Assembly (NCBI RefSeq): GCF_014205055.1
Contig: NZ_JACHMS010000001.1
Location: 496,001 to 560,000, forward strand
Direction of reading: 5' to 3'
Length of the DNA: 64,000 nucleotides
From: Streptomyces luteogriseus
GTDB taxonomy: Bacteria > Actinomycetota > Actinomycetes > Streptomycetales > Streptomycetaceae
Of this stretch, positions 17,001 to 25,902 are shown one piece after another (the stretch's first letter is position 1; every line of letters begins with the position of its first letter). The position numbers and the translations under genes are program-made. The notes below the pieces were generated by a model, which was given only the letters and a program-made list of their open reading frames with translations, did no database searches and had not been told where the DNA came from.

Positions 17001-18503
17001 CTACTCGTTCCCGAGGTCGCTCCTCAGCTCCCGCTTGAGGATCTTCCCGCTGGCGTTGCGCGGGAGTTCGTCGACGAACACCACGCGCTTCGGCGCCTTG
17101 AAGGGGGCGAGTCGTTCGCGGACGTGGTCGATCAGTTCCGTCTCCGAGACCTCGCCGCGCGGGACGACCACGGCTGTCACCGCCTCGATCCAGCGCTCGT
17201 CCGGCAGGCCCACGACCGCGGCCTCGGCGACGCCGGGGTGGGTGTACAGGGCGTCCTCGACCTGGCGTGAGGCGATGACGACACCGCCGGAGTTGATGAC
17301 GTCCTTGACCCGGTCGACGATCGTGAAGTAGCCGTGCGCGTCGCGTACGGCGAGGTCGCCGGAGCGGAACCAGCCGTCGCGGAAGGCCTCGGCGGTCTCC
17401 TCGGGCTTGTCCCAGTAGCCCTCGCAGAGTTGGGGTGAGCGGTAGACGATCTCGCCGGGGGTGCCGTCGGGGACGTCCTTGCCGTCCTCGTCGACCACAC
17501 GGGCGTCGACGAACAGGACGGGCCGACCGCAGGAGTCCAGGCGGCCCTTGTGTTCGCCGGGTGCGAGGACCGTGGCCAGCGGACCGATCTCGCTCTGCCC
17601 GAAGCAGTTGTAGAAGGCCAGGTCCGGCAGGCGCTCCCGCAGCCGTTCGAGTACCGGCACCGGCATGATCGAGGCGCCGTAGTACGCCTTGCGCAGGCCG
17701 CTCAGGTCGCGGGTGGCGAAGTCGGGGCGGTTGGCCAGGGCGATCCAGACGGTGGGCGGCGCGAACAGGCTGTCCGCGCGGCCCGCCTCGATCAGGTCGA
17801 AGAGCCGGTCGCCGTCGGGTGCGTCGAGGATGATGTTCGTCGCGCCGACGGCGAGGTAGGGCAGCAGGAAGACGTGCATCTGCGCCGAGTGGTACAGCGG
17901 CAGGGAGTGCGCGGGTCGGTCGCCCGCACTGAGGTCGAGGGCGGTGATCGCACTCAGGTACTCGTGCACCAGGGCCCGGTGCGTCATCATCGCGCCCTTG
18001 GGCAGCGCGGTCGTCCCGGACGTGTACAGCAGTTGCACGAGGTCCTCGGTGCGCGGCTCGGGGCCGTCGTACACGGGCGCCTGCGGCAGCCGCGCGAGGA
18101 GCGAGTCGTCCGCGTCGCGCAGCGGCAACGTCCGAACGGTGGGAGGCAGTTGTGCGGCGAGGTCCGGGTCGGTGAGGACCAGGGTGCTGCCCGACTGGCC
18201 GACGATGTAGGCGAGGTCGTCGCCGGTCAGGTTCTGGTTGACGGGTACGTGCACCAGCCCCGCGCGGGCGCAGGCGAGGAAGGCGATCAGGTAGGCGTCG
18301 GAGTTGTGGCCGTAGGCGCCGACCCGGTCCCCGCGGGTCAGCCCTTGGTCGAGGAGGGCGCTCGCCGCGCGGGAGACGGCGGTGTCGAGTTCGTCGTACG
18401 TCCAGGTCCGTTCGGCGTACTCCACCGCGACGCGCGCCGGTGTGCGCCGGGCGCTGCGCCGCAGGACTCCGTCGACCGTGCTGCCGTGTCCGGGCGTCGT
18501 CAT
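17001..18503 (-). CDS. Acyl-CoA synthetase
   Basis: A 500-residue ANL-superfamily ligase. The P-loop is LLYTSGTTALPKGAMMTH (about 170-187). Further core motifs are YNCFGQSEIGPLATVL, RSGDLAVRDAHGYFTIVDR, DVINSGGVVIASRQVEDAL and the C-terminal NASGKILKREL with the catalytic Lys. It is complete and probably activates a fatty or aromatic acid. The ATG at 18503 has GAGG ten bases upstream. It belongs to a different subfamily from the synthetases at 11.7 kb and 21.3 kb. A GTCATGACAC element overlaps its start codon and recurs 118 bases upstream. Confidence 0.86.
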   Translation of the reverse strand: MTTPGHGSTVDGVLRRSARRTPARVAVEYAERTWTYDELDTAVSRAASALLDQGLTRGDRVGAYGHNSDAYLIAFLACARAGLVHVPVNQNLTGDDLAYIVGQSGSTLVLTDPDLAAQLPPTVRTLPLRDADDSLLARLPQAPVYDGPEPRTEDLVQLLYTSGTTALPKGAMMTHRALVHEYLSAITALDLSAGDRPAHSLPLYHSAQMHVFLLPYLAVGATNIILDAPDGDRLFDLIEAGRADSLFAPPTVWIALANRPDFATRDLSGLRKAYYGASIMPVPVLERLRERLPDLAFYNCFGQSEIGPLATVLAPGEHKGRLDSCGRPVLFVDARVVDEDGKDVPDGTPGEIVYRSPQLCEGYWDKPEETAEAFRDGWFRSGDLAVRDAHGYFTIVDRVKDVINSGGVVIASRQVEDALYTHPGVAEAAVVGLPDERWIEAVTAVVVPRGEVSETELIDHVRERLAPFKAPKRVVFVDELPRNASGKILKRELRSDLGNE

Positions 18504-18626
18504 GACACATGATCCTCGGTTCACCGCCCGATCAGGTCAAGGACCCCGGGCAGGGCGAGAACCGGGACCGGGCGAAGGGGGCCCGGGCAACCCTGCCGCC
18601 GTCGGCGGCGTCCGCTGTCATGACAC
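18499..18626. repeat. Two copies of GTCATGACAC between divergent genes
   Basis: GTCATGACAC occurs at 18499-18508, over the start codon of the acyl-CoA synthetase, and at 18617-18626, inside TGTCATGACA. The second copy is 66 bases upstream of the acylase start. The palindromic centre TCATGA fits a protein binding site, but two ten-base copies could also be chance. Confidence 0.35.
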
Positions 18627-18692
18627 CGACGGACGTTCGAATCAGGTTCATACACTCGGCACTCTTTTCCCTCGACGATGCTGGAGGGCACG

Positions 18693-21119
18693 ATGCGCGG
18701 TCGTCTGAGACGACTTGTCCTTGGGGCCACGGCCCTGTTCACCGCCGCGTCCGCGTTACCCGCGGCGGCCGCCACCACCGGACAGCGAGCAGAGCAGCAC
18801 CCGTCCCGCGACGGCATGTCCGCCGTCATCCGCTACACCGAGTACGGCATTCCGCACATCCTCGCGAAGAACTACGCGGACCTGGGCTTCGGTACGGGCT
18901 GGGCGCAGGCCGCCGACGAGGTGTGCACGCTCGCCGACGGCTTCGTGACCCTGCGGGGCGAGCGGTCCCGGTACTTCGGCGCCGACGCGCCCGCCGGCGG
19001 CGACCTCTCGGCGGCCAGGACGAACCTCGCCAGCGACCTGTACTTCCGCGGGGTCCGCGAGAGCCGCACCGTGGAGAAGCTGCTGGCCGAGCGGACGCCC
19101 GTGGGGCCGAGCCGTGAGGTGCGGAACATGATGCGGGGCTGGGCCGCCGGTTACAACGCGTGGCTGAAGCAGAAGAAGGCCACGGATCCGGCCTGTGCGG
19201 GCGCCTCCTGGGTCCGGCCGGTCACCGAGCTGGACGTGGCGGCCCGCGGCCTGGCCATCGCCTCGATATCCGGCGAGGGGCGGTTCGTGGAGACGATCAC
19301 GGCCTCGCAACCACCGGCCGGGGGCACTGCCGCCTCCGGCACGCAATCCGCCCGGCCGCCGGGCGCGAAGGCCGTGGCGAAGGCGGCGGACGAGCTGTGG
19401 GGCGACCCCGGCATGGGCTCCAACGCGGTCGCCTTCCGCGGTGACACGACGGCGAACGGCCACGGCCTGCTGCTGGGCAACCCGCACTACCCGTGGGACG
19501 GCGGCCGCCGGTTCTGGCAGTCGCAGCAGACGATCCCGGGCGAGCTGAACGTGTCGGGCGGCTCCCTGCTCGGCACCCCGGCGATCTCCATCGGGTTCAA
19601 CGCACATGTGGCATGGAGCCATACCGTCTCCACCGGCGTCCCGGCCAACCTCCACCAGCTGACGCTCGATCCGGCCGATCCGACGACGTACCTGGTGGAC
19701 GGCAGGCCGGAACGCATGAAGAAGCGGACCGTGACGGTCGCCGTGAAGGACGGCGCACCGGTCACCCGCACCCAGTGGTGGACCCGCTACGGCCCCGTCG
19801 TCACCTCCCTGAGCTCCCAGGTCCCGCTGCCGTGGACCGGGAGGACGGCGTACGCCCTCAACGACCCGAACGCCGCGAACCTGCGCTTCGCCGACACCTC
19901 GCTCGGATTCAGCAAGGCGCGCGGCACGAGCGACGTCCTCGCCTCCCTCGACCGGCACCAGGGCATTCCCTGGGTGAACACGATCGCCGCCGACCGCGCG
20001 GGGCACTCCCTCTTCACCCAGTCGCAGGTACTCCCCCGCATCACCGACGACGTGGCCGGGCGCTGCTCGACGGAACTCGGCAGGACCACGTACCCGGCGT
20101 CCGGGATCGCGATCCTCGACGGCTCACGCGGCGACTGCGCGCTCGGCAGCGACCCCGGCGCCGTCGTGCCGGGGATCTTCGGCCCGGCGAGGATGCCGAC
20201 GCTGAAGGACGCCCCCTACGCGGAGAACTCCAACGGCACCGCGTGGATGTCCAACGCCGACCGGCCGCTCACCGGATACGAGCGGGTCTTCGGCACGGTG
20301 GGCACCCAGCTCGGCCTGCGCACCCGCGGCGCGATCGAGGACGTGGCGGCGATGACGGACCGCGGCGGCCTGACCGTACGGGACCTGCAACGGCAGCAGT
20401 TCGCCAACCGGGTGCCGGCGGGTGATCTCGCCGCCGGGGACGTGGCCCGGGCGTGCGCCGCGCTGCCCGGCGGTACGGCGACGGGCAGCGACGGCACGTC
20501 CGTCGATGTGTCCGGCGCCTGCGACGTGCTGAAGGCGTGGGACCGCACCATGGACACCGGTAGCCGGGGAGCGCTGCTCTTCGACCGGTTCTGGCGCAGG
20601 CTCGAACAGGCGGTGCCGACCGACCGGTTGTGGAAGGTGCCGTTCTCGGCGGCCGACCCGGTCCGCACCCCGAACACCCTCAACACCGAGGCTCCCGGCT
20701 TCCCCACCGCCCTCGCCGACGCGGTCGCCGAGCTGCGGGGCGCGGGCATCGCGCTGGACGCGCCGCTCGGCGCGCACCAGTTCGTCGTCCGAGACGGGCA
20801 GCGCCTGCCGGTGCCGGGTGGCGCGGGCCGGCTCGGCGTGTGGAACGTGATCGAGCCGACGTGGGACGCGGCCGCCGGCGGCTACACGGAGGTGCCGTTC
20901 GGGAGCAGCCACCTGCAGGCGGTCGGGTGGGACGGCAGCCGCTGCCCGGTGGCGCGCACGCTGCTGACCTATTCGCAGTCGTCCAACCCGAAGTCGCCGC
21001 ACTACGCCGATCAGACGCGGCTGCTCTCCGACGAGAAGTGGGTGGCGTCGCGCTTCTGCGAGAAGGACATCCTGTCCTCCCCGAAGCTGAAGGTCGTTCG
21101 GGTGCACGAGCGCCGCTGA
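18693..21119 (+). CDS. Secreted penicillin-acylase-family enzyme
   Basis: An 808-residue N-terminal-nucleophile hydrolase precursor of the penicillin G acylase / AHL acylase family. A signal peptide (about 1-27, MRGRLRRLVLGATALFTAAS, ending AAAA) is followed by the alpha chain. The processing site is in DPGMGSNAVAF, where Ser243 becomes the N-terminal nucleophile of the beta chain, after a linker rich in PPAGGTAASG. The length matches Streptomyces acylases such as AhlM and aculeacin acylase, which cleave acyl chains from homoserine lactones or lipopeptides. I chose the ATG at 18693, which follows GGAGGG and begins the signal peptide. A strong terminator follows. Confidence 0.88.
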   Translation: MRGRLRRLVLGATALFTAASALPAAAATTGQRAEQHPSRDGMSAVIRYTEYGIPHILAKNYADLGFGTGWAQAADEVCTLADGFVTLRGERSRYFGADAPAGGDLSAARTNLASDLYFRGVRESRTVEKLLAERTPVGPSREVRNMMRGWAAGYNAWLKQKKATDPACAGASWVRPVTELDVAARGLAIASISGEGRFVETITASQPPAGGTAASGTQSARPPGAKAVAKAADELWGDPGMGSNAVAFRGDTTANGHGLLLGNPHYPWDGGRRFWQSQQTIPGELNVSGGSLLGTPAISIGFNAHVAWSHTVSTGVPANLHQLTLDPADPTTYLVDGRPERMKKRTVTVAVKDGAPVTRTQWWTRYGPVVTSLSSQVPLPWTGRTAYALNDPNAANLRFADTSLGFSKARGTSDVLASLDRHQGIPWVNTIAADRAGHSLFTQSQVLPRITDDVAGRCSTELGRTTYPASGIAILDGSRGDCALGSDPGAVVPGIFGPARMPTLKDAPYAENSNGTAWMSNADRPLTGYERVFGTVGTQLGLRTRGAIEDVAAMTDRGGLTVRDLQRQQFANRVPAGDLAAGDVARACAALPGGTATGSDGTSVDVSGACDVLKAWDRTMDTGSRGALLFDRFWRRLEQAVPTDRLWKVPFSAADPVRTPNTLNTEAPGFPTALADAVAELRGAGIALDAPLGAHQFVVRDGQRLPVPGGAGRLGVWNVIEPTWDAAAGGYTEVPFGSSHLQAVGWDGSRCPVARTLLTYSQSSNPKSPHYADQTRLLSDEKWVASRFCEKDILSSPKLKVVRVHERR

Positions 21120-21158
21120 CCCTGTTCGGTCGCGATCGTCATGCCGTCACGCCGGGAA

Positions 21159-21193
21159 GGCGTCCTCCGGCCGGGTATCGGCCGGAGGACGCC
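21159..21193. terminator. Perfect 15-bp hairpin terminator
   Basis: GGCGTCCTCCGGCCG (21159-21173) pairs perfectly with 21179-21193 around the loop GGTAT. It stands between the convergent acylase and acyl-CoA synthetase genes and can serve both. Confidence 0.8.
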
Positions 21194-21254
21194 CGAGGAC
21201 CTATCGGAGGACGACGCCGGCCCTCTGTCCCGCGGCCAAAGCCGCGACGTCGCC

Positions 21255-22805
21255 TCACACCGGTCGCGTCCGGCCCTCCCAGTACGGCTCCCGCAGCCGC
21301 CGCTTGTACAGCTTGCCGTTGGGGTCGCGGGGCATCTCTGTGATGAAGTCGACGGACCTGGGCCGCTTGTATCCGGCGAGCCTGTGGGCGCAGTGGTCGA
21401 GGAGGTCGGCCGCGAGGGCGGGTCCCGGCCGGTGTCCGGGGGCCGGTTCCACGACCGCCTTGACCTCCTCGCCCCAGTCGTCGTGCGGGATGCCGAAGAC
21501 GGCGGCGTCCGCGACGGCCGGGTGGGCGAGCAGGGCCGACTCGATCTCGGCCGGGTAGATGTTGACCCCGCCGGAGATGATCAGGTCGATCTTGCGGTCG
21601 CGCAGGAAGAGGTAGCCGTCCTCGTCGAGGTGGCCGAGGTCGCCGACGGTGAAGAAGTCACCGATGCGGTTCTTGCGGGTCTTGGCCTCGTCCTTGTGGT
21701 ACGAGAAGCCGCCGGTGTTCATCTTCATGTAGACGGTGCCCAGTTCACCGGGCGGCAGCCGGTTGCCGTCGTCGTCGAAGATCGCGAGCTCACTGATGGG
21801 CCAGGCCTTGCCGACGGTGCCGGGCCTCTTCAGCCAGTCCTCGGCGGTGGCGAAGGCGCCGCCGCCCTCGCTGGCGGCGTAGTACTCCTCCACACAGGGC
21901 CCCCACCAGTCGAGCATGGCCCGCTTCACGTGGTCGGGGCAGGGCGCGGCCCCGTGGATGGCGTGCCGCATGGAGGAGACGTCGTAGCGGTCCTTGACCT
22001 CGCCGGGCAGGGCCAGCAGGCGGTGGAACTGGGTGGGGACCATATGGGTGTGGGTGCAGCCGTGGGTGTCGATGAGGCGGAGCATCTCCTCGGGCGTCCA
22101 CTTGTCCATGAGGACCAGCCGGTGGCCGATGTGCAGGGACGCACCGGCGAACTGCAGGACGGCCGTGTGGTAGAGCGGCGAGCAGACCAGGTGCACGTTG
22201 TCGTCGAACGGCCGGATGCCGAAGATGCCGAGGAAGCCTCCGAGGTACGCCTCTTCCGGCGGTTTGCCGGGCAGCGGGCGGCGGATGCCGCGGGGGCGGC
22301 CGGTGGTGCCCGAGGTGTAGTTCATGACCCAGCCGAGGGTGCGGTCCGCGGGCGCCGACTCGGGCCGGTCGTCGAGGAGTTCGGCGTACGGGCGGAATCC
22401 CTCGACCGTGCCGACGGCGTACCGGTGGGTGCCCGGCAGGCCGGCCTCGTCTGCGGCGGCGCGGGCCGCGTCGGCGAAGCGCTGGTGGGCGAGGAGCACC
22501 TTGGCGCCGGAGTCGGAGACGATCCAGGCGATCTCCGGGCCGACCAGGTGGTGGTTGACGGGGACGAGGTAGAACCCGGCCTGGCTGGCGGCGAGGTAGG
22601 CGGTGAGGAACTCGACGCCGTTGGGCAGGACCACCGCGAAGGTGTCGCCGCGTTCCAGCCCGGCCGCGCGCAGTCCGTGCACGAGCCGGTTGGCGGCGGC
22701 GTGCAGGCGTCCGGCGGTCCACTCCTCGCCGTCGGGTGCGACGAGCACCTTCCGGTCGGGGTGCTGTGCGGCCTGGGCCCAGAAGCCCACGGGGGGTGTG
22801 CTCAC
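21255..22805 (-). CDS. Acyl-CoA synthetase (FadD4-like)
   Basis: A 516-residue ANL-family ligase with P-loop MNYTSGTTGRPRGIRRPLPG, later motifs YYAASEGGGAFATAEDW, FTVGDLGHLDEDGYLFLRDR, ISGGVNIYPAEIESALLAHP and the C-terminal PNGKLYKRRL with the catalytic Lys. All catalytic parts are present. The GTG start overlaps the stop codon of the upstream monooxygenase gene by four bases (GTGA), so the two are translationally coupled. The common operator upstream of that gene should control both, which ties this ligase to the hydratase/FadD19-like pair 10 kb away. Confidence 0.88.
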   Translation of the reverse strand: MSTPPVGFWAQAAQHPDRKVLVAPDGEEWTAGRLHAAANRLVHGLRAAGLERGDTFAVVLPNGVEFLTAYLAASQAGFYLVPVNHHLVGPEIAWIVSDSGAKVLLAHQRFADAARAAADEAGLPGTHRYAVGTVEGFRPYAELLDDRPESAPADRTLGWVMNYTSGTTGRPRGIRRPLPGKPPEEAYLGGFLGIFGIRPFDDNVHLVCSPLYHTAVLQFAGASLHIGHRLVLMDKWTPEEMLRLIDTHGCTHTHMVPTQFHRLLALPGEVKDRYDVSSMRHAIHGAAPCPDHVKRAMLDWWGPCVEEYYAASEGGGAFATAEDWLKRPGTVGKAWPISELAIFDDDGNRLPPGELGTVYMKMNTGGFSYHKDEAKTRKNRIGDFFTVGDLGHLDEDGYLFLRDRKIDLIISGGVNIYPAEIESALLAHPAVADAAVFGIPHDDWGEEVKAVVEPAPGHRPGPALAADLLDHCAHRLAGYKRPRSVDFITEMPRDPNGKLYKRRLREPYWEGRTRPV

Positions 22806-23914
22806 GACTGTCCGCTCCTTCCGGCGATGCGGTTGACGCGGTCCACGGCCTGCTCGAAGCCGCGGGTGAGGTCGTCGAAGACGGCCTGGACGCTGCGTTC
22901 GCTGTTCATCCGGCCGACGATCTGGCCGACCGGGGTGCCGAGCAGCCGGTCGACCTCGTATTTCTGGATGCGCGAGACGGCTTCGGCGACCAGCAGACCC
23001 TGCAGGGGCATGGGCAGGGTGCCGGGCCCGGCCGGGTCGTCCCAGGCGTCGGTCCACTCGGTGCGCAACTGGCGTGCCGGTTTGCCGGTCAGGGCGCGGG
23101 ATCGGACGGTGTCGCCGGAGCCGGCCGCGAGAAGTTTGCGGGTCAGGGCGGGCGAGTGGAGGTCCGCTTCCGTGGTGGTCAGCCAGAGGGAGCCGAGCCA
23201 CACGCCTTGGGCGCCGAGGGTGAGTGCGGCGGCCACCTGCTGTCCGCTGCCGATGCCGCCGGCGGCCAGGACGGGCATCGGGGCGACGGCGTCGACGACT
23301 TCGGGGGTCAGCACCATGGAGGCGATCTCGCCGGTGTGGCCGCCCGCCTCGTAGCCCTGCGCCACGACGATGTCGATCCCGGCGTCCCGGTGCTTGCGGG
23401 CGTGCCGGGCGCTGCCCGCGAGTGCGGCGACCAGGACGTCCTGGTCGTGAGCGCGGGCGATGACGTCGGCGGGCGGGGAACCGAGGGCGTTGGCGAGGAG
23501 CCGGATCGGGTAGTCGAAGGCGACGTCGAGCTGGCTGCGGGCGACCTGCTCCATCCAGCCGGTGATGCGCCAGCCGGCCGCCTCGCCCTCCGCGAGCTCG
23601 GGCACACCGTGCTTGGCGAGGGTGTCCCGGACGAACTGCCGGTGCCCTTCGGGGATCATCGCCTCGACGTCGGCTTCCGTCACGCCCTCGACCTTCTTCG
23701 CCGGCATCACGACGTCCAGGCCGTACGGCCTGCCGTCGACGTGTGCCTCGATCCAGTCCAGGTCGCGTGTGAGTTCGTCGGGGTCGGTGTAGCGGACCGC
23801 GCCGAGCACGCCGAAGCCGCCGGCCCGGCTGATGGCCGCGGCGACGGCGGGGAACGGCGTGAAGCCGAAGACGGCGTGCTCGATTCCCAGTGTCTGGCTC
23901 AGCTCCGTCTGCAT
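22802..23914 (-). CDS. Nitronate-monooxygenase-like FMN enzyme (IpdC-like?)
   Basis: A 370-residue FMN-dependent TIM-barrel enzyme of the nitronate monooxygenase / 2-nitropropane dioxygenase family. FMN-binding landmarks are AISRAGGFGVLGAVRYT near the N-terminus, VVAQGYEAGGHTGEIA with the family His, and PVLAAGGIGSGQQVAAAL. The segment PYGLDVVMPAKKVEG recalls IpdC-type enzymes of steroid ring degradation rather than detoxifying monooxygenases; that is a resemblance, not proof. It is the first gene of a two-gene operon with an acyl-CoA synthetase. The shared operator starts 37 bases upstream of the ATG. Confidence 0.82.
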   Translation of the reverse strand: MQTELSQTLGIEHAVFGFTPFPAVAAAISRAGGFGVLGAVRYTDPDELTRDLDWIEAHVDGRPYGLDVVMPAKKVEGVTEADVEAMIPEGHRQFVRDTLAKHGVPELAEGEAAGWRITGWMEQVARSQLDVAFDYPIRLLANALGSPPADVIARAHDQDVLVAALAGSARHARKHRDAGIDIVVAQGYEAGGHTGEIASMVLTPEVVDAVAPMPVLAAGGIGSGQQVAAALTLGAQGVWLGSLWLTTTEADLHSPALTRKLLAAGSGDTVRSRALTGKPARQLRTEWTDAWDDPAGPGTLPMPLQGLLVAEAVSRIQKYEVDRLLGTPVGQIVGRMNSERSVQAVFDDLTRGFEQAVDRVNRIAGRSGQS

Positions 23915-23950
23915 GGGCGCAGGATGCCGGAGTCCTCCGGAGGACGGAAG

Positions 23951-23976
23951 GGGTTTTCTGATGCTCCGTCAGATTC
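23951..23976. promoter_or_regulatory. Operator, copy 2 of two identical-layout sites
   Basis: GGGTTTTCTGA, six variable bases, GTCAGATTC, with the inverted repeat TCTGAT-N5-GTCAGA at 23957-23973. It matches the site at 11591-11616 at every position outside the six-base spacer. It lies between the monooxygenase operon (start 23914) and the divergent serine hydrolase (start 24074), nearer the former. Confidence 0.75.
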
Positions 23977-24073
23977 AGGACCCGGCTGGTTCCCGCGTGC
24001 GGTCTATGGGCGGAGGCGGGCGGCGGACATACTTCAGGGGACAGGCGAGTCGGCAGAGGCGAAGGGGGACGCG

Positions 24074-25855
24074 GTGACCGACAGAGCGGCGAGCGGCGAA
24101 CTGACCCGGCGTCAACTGGGCAGAGCGGGACTGGCCCTGGGTGGTGCGCTCGCACTCGCCCCGTTGCCCGCCGGGCCGGCCGGGGCGTCCCCGGCGACGA
24201 CCGGCCACCGCCCCACCCTGCGGCACGGTTCCGCCGCACGCGCCGGACTGCTCTCCTCCCACCTGCGCCGACTGGTCACCGACGCGGAGGCGTTCCTCGG
24301 CCCCTCCCCCAAGCACCCCTGGTACGCGGGCGCCGTCCTGCTCGCCGGACGTGGCGGCACGGTCGCCCTGCACCGGCCCATCGGCATGGCGGTGCGCTAC
24401 CGGGCCTACGACGAGAAGACCGACTCCGGCGTCGAGTTCCCGCCCGGCGAGCAGATCCCGATGGCCGAGGACACCGTCTTCGACCTGGCGTCGGTGTCGA
24501 AGCTGTTCACCTCGATCCTCGCCGTGCAGCAGATCGAGCGGGGCGCGCTGGAGCTGGAGGCGAAGGTCGCCTCGTACCTGCCGGACTTCGCACGCGCGGG
24601 CAAGCAGGACATCACGATCCGTCAGCTCCTCACCCACACCTCGGGGTTCCGCGCCTGGATCCCGCTGTACAGCGCGCCCACCCACGAGGAGAAGCTCCAG
24701 CTCATCTGGAACGAGAAGCCGGTCAGCGCACCCGGCACGGCGTACCTGTACTCGGACCTGAACCTGATCTCGCTCCAGCTCGTGCTGGAACGGGTCACGG
24801 GCCGTGCCCTGGACGTCCTGCTGCGCGACGAGATCACCGCGCCGCTCGGCCTGCGCCGCACCCGCTACAACCCGCCCGCCTCGTGGCGGCCGAAGATCGC
24901 GGCCACGGAGGACGCGCGCGCCCCGTGGTCCGGCCTGGACCGGGGTCTGGTGTGGGGTGAGGTGCACGACGAGAACGCCTTCAGCCTGGGCGGCGTCGCG
25001 GGCCACGCGGGCGTGTTCTCCGACGCGTGGGACCTGGCGGTCCTCGGCCGTACGCTGCTCAACGGCGGTGTCTACGGGCGGTCCAGGATCCTGGCGCCGG
25101 AGTCGGTGGAGCTGATGTTCACGGACTTCAACACCGCCTTCCCCGGGGACGAGCACGGCCTCGGCTTCGAGCTCTACCAGCACTGGTACATGGGCGCGAT
25201 GGCCACGCCGCGCACCGCCGGGCACACCGGCTTCACGGGCACCTCGCTGGTGCTCGACCCGACGACGGACTCGTTCCTGGTCGTCCTCGGCAACTCGGTC
25301 CATCCGGTGCGGAGTTGGCGGTCCGGGTCGGCGCCCAGGGTGGCCGCGGCGAACACCATGGCACGGGCCGTGCCGGTCCGTCCGGCGCGGGGGCGTACGG
25401 CCTGGTTCTCCGGCATGGCGGTCTCCACGACGGCGACCCTCGCGCTCCCCGCGCTCGACACCTCGGCCGGCCGCGCACGGCTGCGCTGCGCGCTGTGGTG
25501 GGACACCGAACCCACGGCCGACGTCCTGGTCCTGGAGGCCACGACCGACGGCGGCACGACCTGGGAGCCGGTGCCGTTCACGACGTCCCGCCGCGGCCAA
25601 GGCCCCGAGCAGCACCCGGCGGGCTCGGTCACCGGCTGGTCCGGCCGCGTCTGGCACCGGCTCACCGCCGGCCTCCCGGCCGCGGGGGAGCTCTTCCTGC
25701 GCTGGCGCTACGCGACGGACCGGCTGTACGTCGGACGCGGCTGCTACGTGGACGGGCTGCGCGTGGAGGCGGCCGGGGGCGTCCTGTTCGACGAGGCGCG
25801 CCCGGCGGACGCGGCACGCCTGAAGGCAGTGGGGTGGACGCGAGAGGCCGACTGA
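24074..25855 (+). CDS. Tat-exported beta-lactamase-family serine hydrolase with C-terminal beta domain
   Basis: A 593-residue class C beta-lactamase/esterase-type hydrolase. A twin-arginine signal (TRRQLGRAGLALGGALALAP) leads to export. The active-site SxxK is in DLASVSKLFTSI (about 140), the second motif is YLYSDLNLI, and the third is near AGHTGFTGTSLV (HTG). The catalytic domain ends near residue 430. A further beta-rich domain (about 450-590, WWDTEPTADVLVLEATTDGG) resembles the accessory jelly-roll found in secreted hydrolases and may bind carbohydrate or peptidoglycan. The GTG at 24074 follows GAAGGGGG. It might also be touched by the operator at 23951. Confidence 0.82.
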   Translation: MTDRAASGELTRRQLGRAGLALGGALALAPLPAGPAGASPATTGHRPTLRHGSAARAGLLSSHLRRLVTDAEAFLGPSPKHPWYAGAVLLAGRGGTVALHRPIGMAVRYRAYDEKTDSGVEFPPGEQIPMAEDTVFDLASVSKLFTSILAVQQIERGALELEAKVASYLPDFARAGKQDITIRQLLTHTSGFRAWIPLYSAPTHEEKLQLIWNEKPVSAPGTAYLYSDLNLISLQLVLERVTGRALDVLLRDEITAPLGLRRTRYNPPASWRPKIAATEDARAPWSGLDRGLVWGEVHDENAFSLGGVAGHAGVFSDAWDLAVLGRTLLNGGVYGRSRILAPESVELMFTDFNTAFPGDEHGLGFELYQHWYMGAMATPRTAGHTGFTGTSLVLDPTTDSFLVVLGNSVHPVRSWRSGSAPRVAAANTMARAVPVRPARGRTAWFSGMAVSTTATLALPALDTSAGRARLRCALWWDTEPTADVLVLEATTDGGTTWEPVPFTTSRRGQGPEQHPAGSVTGWSGRVWHRLTAGLPAAGELFLRWRYATDRLYVGRGCYVDGLRVEAAGGVLFDEARPADAARLKAVGWTREAD

Positions 25856-25902
25856 GGAGGGCCGGTCCCGGGAATGGGTCGAGGCGGCCGGCCGAGGACG
25901 GG

